Below are positions 31,665-34,424 of a stretch of DNA of 34,424 nt, piece after piece (within the stretch, counting starts at the first letter, position 1; every line of letters starts with the position of its first letter). Source of the stretch: Bacteroidales bacterium (lineage in GTDB: Bacteria > Bacteroidota > Bacteroidia > Bacteroidales > WCHB1-69); contig JAAYQB010000115.1 in NCBI GenBank assembly GCA_012519525.1, positions 1 through 34,424 on the forward strand, in the 5' to 3' direction. The position numbers were made by a program, and so were the translations under genes. The notes beneath the pieces are model-generated. The model made no database searches. It was not told the origin of the DNA and saw only the letters and a program-made list of their open reading frames with translations.

Positions 31665-32690
31665 ATGATTAAAAAGACAATTATTTTCTTATCGCTTATT
31701 CTTTTTTTATTTACTAATTGTAAAAAGAAGGATTTTAGCTTAAATGGTGAATACGAAGATATTACCATTGTCTATGCTTTATTAAATCCCGACGACACTT
31801 TGCATTATATCAAAGTATATAAAAGTTTTTTGAGCGAAGGCAATATTTACGATGCAGCGAAAGACATTAACAATTATAGTTATATTGACAGTATAGAAGT
31901 TAAAATGGAAGAATACAATGGAAATCAGCTAATTCAAACCATTTATTTCGATACCACTACCAATATTCCAAAAGACAGCGGTATTTTTGCTTATCCTTTG
32001 CAAGTTTTATACACATGCCATGCAAAATTAAACAGAGATTACACTTATAAGCTAATTGTTAGAAACTTATATACTCAAAAAACCACAATTGCCACTTCCG
32101 AAATGGTCGGTACCGTAGGCGTTAAATATCCGGTGTATTATCCCGGAAAAATCAACCATATCACTTTTTTACCCAGAAAACAACAAATAGAATTGGTAAA
32201 AGGAAAAAACATAGCTGTTTGTCAAGCGGCTTACCATTTTTATTATACGGAAGTAAATTATAAAGGCGAACGCCGACAACAAAAACCCGTTATTTGGAAA
32301 GTAGGCGAATCAAAATCGAATTATATTTCCTATGTAGGGGAAACGCTGCTGAAAAAAATAAAAGACGAAGTCAAAGAAAACAAAGATGTGGACTATCGTC
32401 TGACCGACTCCATTGTGTTGCACGTATATACGGAAGCTCATGATTTATACTTATATTTATTAAGCATATCCGCCTCTACGGGTTTAAATCAAGAACGCCT
32501 TGAATACACCAATATGAAGAGCTATCATTACAAAGACAATCAGTTAGTTGAAGACAACAATGCTTTGGGTGTATTTTCGTCAAGAGGGCATTTTTCGTTA
32601 ATGTTTGACGAATTTTCGAAAAACACCAACGATTCATTAGTAAACGGCAGATATACACGACATTTAAAATTTAAAAAATACGATTATTAA
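31665..32690 (+). CDS. Lipoprotein, DUF4249-like
   Basis: This 341-residue protein has a type II signal peptide with lipobox FTNC (Cys about 19) followed by KKKD. The N-terminal mature part (EDITIVYALLNPDDTLHYIKVYKSFL) looks like an Ig-like beta domain, and the overall pattern resembles DUF4249-type outer-membrane-associated lipoproteins. The family assignment is tentative, and no enzyme motif is seen. It lies 10 bp before the LytM-like gene, so an envelope-related job is plausible. Confidence 0.65.
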   Translation: MIKKTIIFLSLILFLFTNCKKKDFSLNGEYEDITIVYALLNPDDTLHYIKVYKSFLSEGNIYDAAKDINNYSYIDSIEVKMEEYNGNQLIQTIYFDTTTNIPKDSGIFAYPLQVLYTCHAKLNRDYTYKLIVRNLYTQKTTIATSEMVGTVGVKYPVYYPGKINHITFLPRKQQIELVKGKNIAVCQAAYHFYYTEVNYKGERRQQKPVIWKVGESKSNYISYVGETLLKKIKDEVKENKDVDYRLTDSIVLHVYTEAHDLYLYLLSISASTGLNQERLEYTNMKSYHYKDNQLVEDNNALGVFSSRGHFSLMFDEFSKNTNDSLVNGRYTRHLKFKKYDY

Positions 32691-32700
32691 TTAGTTCGGT

Positions 32701-33561
32701 TTGAAAATAAAAGATTTTTTCGATAAGGGTTATAGAGAAGGTTTTAAAGAAAAACTAAAGTTTGTGGTGATGAACAAACACACTTACGAAGAAAAATTCA
32801 GTTTCGATATCACTCTCATTAAAGTTTTTGTTTTCCTTACTATTTCCAGCCTTGTTTTAATAGCCGTTACAACGGTAATTATTACGGTAACTCCTCTTCG
32901 AGAATACATTCCGGGATACGGCAGCAGCAAACATGGGAAAAAAATACTTGTTTTACAATCTCGACTCGATTCTTTGCAAAAGACCATCAATGCTTATGAC
33001 GTATACAAAGAAAACATCAGAAACATATTTGTTACCGAAGATTTTTCGAAAGATACGCTTGCCTTTCAACGGGTAGAACTTAAAAAAAACAAAATAGATA
33101 AATTTGCCTTTTCCAAAGAAGACAGTATGCTAATGCAATTAAAAGTTCGGGATAAAAAATCAATTGCCGACCGCTCAATTGCCGTTGCAAAACACAAAGA
33201 AAAATCCTACGCTTTGTTATATACTCCTTTTTTGGGAAAAATAATTTCGCCATTCAATCCCATTGAAGAACAGTACGGAATTCAGCTTTTATGCGATAGA
33301 AGTTCAGCCATTTTTGCCATTGCATCGGGCAATGTAATATTGGTGAGCAAAAACACCAAAGGCGAAAATATTATTACCATACAACATCCCGGTAATATGA
33401 TAAGCGTTTATAAGTTCAAAGGTGATGTGCTTGAAGGACAAAAAAACATTGTAAAACAAGGACAAATTATAGGGAAAATGTCAAACCTACCCAACGAAAT
33501 CTATTTCGAATTATGGATAAACGGCAAAGCTGTCAATCCCGAAGATTACATTAGCTTCTAA
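32701..33561 (+). CDS. Membrane-anchored LytM/M23-like protein, predicted inactive
   Basis: The protein has 286 residues, starting from TTG at 32701; the homologous-looking N-terminus (KLKFVVMNKHTYEEKFSF) begins before the next ATG at 32770, which supports the TTG. One transmembrane helix lies at about 40-63, followed by TPLREYIPGY and a coiled-coil stretch (about 82-150). A C-terminal LytM domain spans about 176-286. The fold is recognisable (GKIISPFNP, ASGNVILVS, FELWINGKAVNPEDYI), but the zinc ligands are missing: HxGxD reads QYGIQ, the YxH motif reads YKF and HxHFE reads EIYFE. It is therefore probably a structural or regulatory LytM protein, comparable in principle to EnvC/NlpD activators of cell-wall amidases. 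Confidence 0.8.
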   Translation: MKIKDFFDKGYREGFKEKLKFVVMNKHTYEEKFSFDITLIKVFVFLTISSLVLIAVTTVIITVTPLREYIPGYGSSKHGKKILVLQSRLDSLQKTINAYDVYKENIRNIFVTEDFSKDTLAFQRVELKKNKIDKFAFSKEDSMLMQLKVRDKKSIADRSIAVAKHKEKSYALLYTPFLGKIISPFNPIEEQYGIQLLCDRSSAIFAIASGNVILVSKNTKGENIITIQHPGNMISVYKFKGDVLEGQKNIVKQGQIIGKMSNLPNEIYFELWINGKAVNPEDYISF

Positions 33562-33572
33562 GTCTTTTAGCA

Positions 33573-34271
33573 ATGAAAAATTCCATTTTATACGAAGATA
33601 ATCATCTGATTATTATAAATAAAAAAAGCGGTGAAATTGTTCAAGGCGATAAAACAGGCGATGAGAGCTTAATAGACAAAGTAAAATCGTATTTAAAAAA
33701 CACCTATCAAAAGCAAGGCAATGTCTTTTGCGGGCTTGTTCATCGTGTAGACCGTCCGGTAAGCGGCATTGTGATTTTTGCTAAAACTTCCAAAGCCTTG
33801 TCGCGTATGAATGCGATTTTTAAAGAACAAAAAATACAAAAATTCTATTGGGCAATTGTCAAAAACAAACCTCAAGACGAATGCGGCACTTTGGTACATT
33901 ACCTCAAAAAAAATGAAAACCTCAATAAAAGTTTTGCCGTTAACAGTGAAAAAAAGGGCTATCAACGTGCCGAATTAATTTACACCTATCTCCTATCCTC
34001 AGAGCATTATCATTTATTGGAAATAGAGTTAATAACGGGCAGACATCATCAAATACGTGTTCAATTATCGGCTATAGGTTCCACCATAAAAGGCGATTTA
34101 AAATACGGATATCCACGCTCTAACAGCGACGCTTCAATCAGCCTTCACGCTCGAGCAGTAAAATTTACACATCCCGTATCCAACATAGCATTAACCATAG
34201 AGGCTCCCCTTCCCAAGGATTCCTTGTGGATGTATTTCAAAGAAAAAATGAAAGAAAAAAATAGGCTGTAA
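33573..34271 (+). CDS. RluA-family pseudouridine synthase
   Basis: This enzyme isomerises a uridine in rRNA or tRNA. The catalytic motif HRVDRPVSG places the nucleophile at Asp60. Later blocks FYWAIVKNKP and LLEIELITGRHHQIRVQLSAIG are typical of the family. At 232 residues it has only the catalytic domain and lacks the N-terminal S4 RNA-binding domain of RluC/RluD, so the target RNA cannot be named (RluA- or TruC-like are candidates). It starts 11 bp after the LytM-like gene and is the last gene of the plus-strand series. Confidence 0.9.
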   Translation: MKNSILYEDNHLIIINKKSGEIVQGDKTGDESLIDKVKSYLKNTYQKQGNVFCGLVHRVDRPVSGIVIFAKTSKALSRMNAIFKEQKIQKFYWAIVKNKPQDECGTLVHYLKKNENLNKSFAVNSEKKGYQRAELIYTYLLSSEHYHLLEIELITGRHHQIRVQLSAIGSTIKGDLKYGYPRSNSDASISLHARAVKFTHPVSNIALTIEAPLPKDSLWMYFKEKMKEKNRL

Positions 34272-34323
34272 TTATTTTTATTAGTGTCCGATAAAATGTG
34301 CTTTTTTGCTTATGTTTATAACT

Positions 34324-34358
34324 GAAAAAGGGCTGAATCCGTTATTGAAATCAGCCCT
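34324..34358 (-). terminator. Terminator for a minus-strand gene beyond the window
   Basis: AGGGCTGA (34329-34336) and TCAGCCCT (34351-34358) form a perfect 8-bp stem. On the minus strand the stem is followed by TTTTT (34328-34324), the orientation expected for a gene entering from the right. On the plus strand the T-run is poor. The minus strand just upstream has short open frames with stop codons near 34400, too short to identify. Confidence 0.6.
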
Positions 34359-34424
34359 GATTTTCCGCATGGAAAATTTATTGATAACAATGATTTATAT
34401 TAAAACCATTTCATTGCTCGAACA

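Noticed and set aside
34360..34424. C-terminal end of a minus-strand gene at the right edge
   Set aside because: Two frames have stop codons near 34395-34402 and only about eight codons are visible, so neither the frame nor the product can be supported.

Overview
The window reads as chromosomal DNA from an AT-rich member of the Bacteroidota, probably close to Bacteroidales. The main evidence is promoter style: most transcription units are preceded by the Bacteroidota -7 element TAnnTTTG. Supporting signs are many short lipoproteins with a LxxC lipobox, the Asp-type MurA, a thioferritin-type DpsL, and a secreted C1B (bleomycin-hydrolase-like) peptidase. No tRNA, rRNA, CRISPR array, transposase or integrase was found.

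Positions 1-13.3 kb are an accessory region of poorly conserved genes. In order: a SIR2-domain protein (probable NAD-consuming defence effector); a lipoprotein; a secreted HEAT-like protein; a second lipoprotein; a POT/MFS-type permease; two exported small proteins; two unrecognised genes on the minus strand; a Type II restriction-modification operon (small ORF, beta-class methyltransferase, PmeII-like endonuclease); and an HNH protein. Several intergenic gaps are copies of one roughly 110-bp repeat that carries a promoter. Three genes (SIR2, HEAT-like, permease) each sit between a short inverted repeat whose left arm lies just after that promoter repeat and whose right arm lies at the stop codon. 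This looks like single-gene cassettes swapped in behind a standard promoter and is the most interesting signal here.

Positions 13.4-34.3 kb are ordinary chromosome. tilS, murA and leuS lie in that order on the minus strand, diverging from a DpsL gene with a clear terminator. A Zeta-type kinase/toxin gene follows with an abutting 50-codon gene, then a membrane metallophosphoesterase and an EamA transporter. valS, miaA, a pRiA4b ORF-3-like gene, a secreted C1B peptidase and an exported hypothetical protein lie on the minus strand. The right end is a plus-strand series: a LOR/SDH-type lysine-catabolism protein, a membrane protein, a lipoprotein, a degenerate M23/LytM protein and an RluA-family pseudouridine synthase. 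A terminator for a minus-strand gene beyond the window closes it.

The chromosomal half mainly serves translation (leuS, valS, tilS, miaA, rluA) and the envelope (murA, LytM-like protein). The accessory half looks like a defence and exported-protein island inserted beside leuS. Statements about database homology are from memory of families; no search was run.
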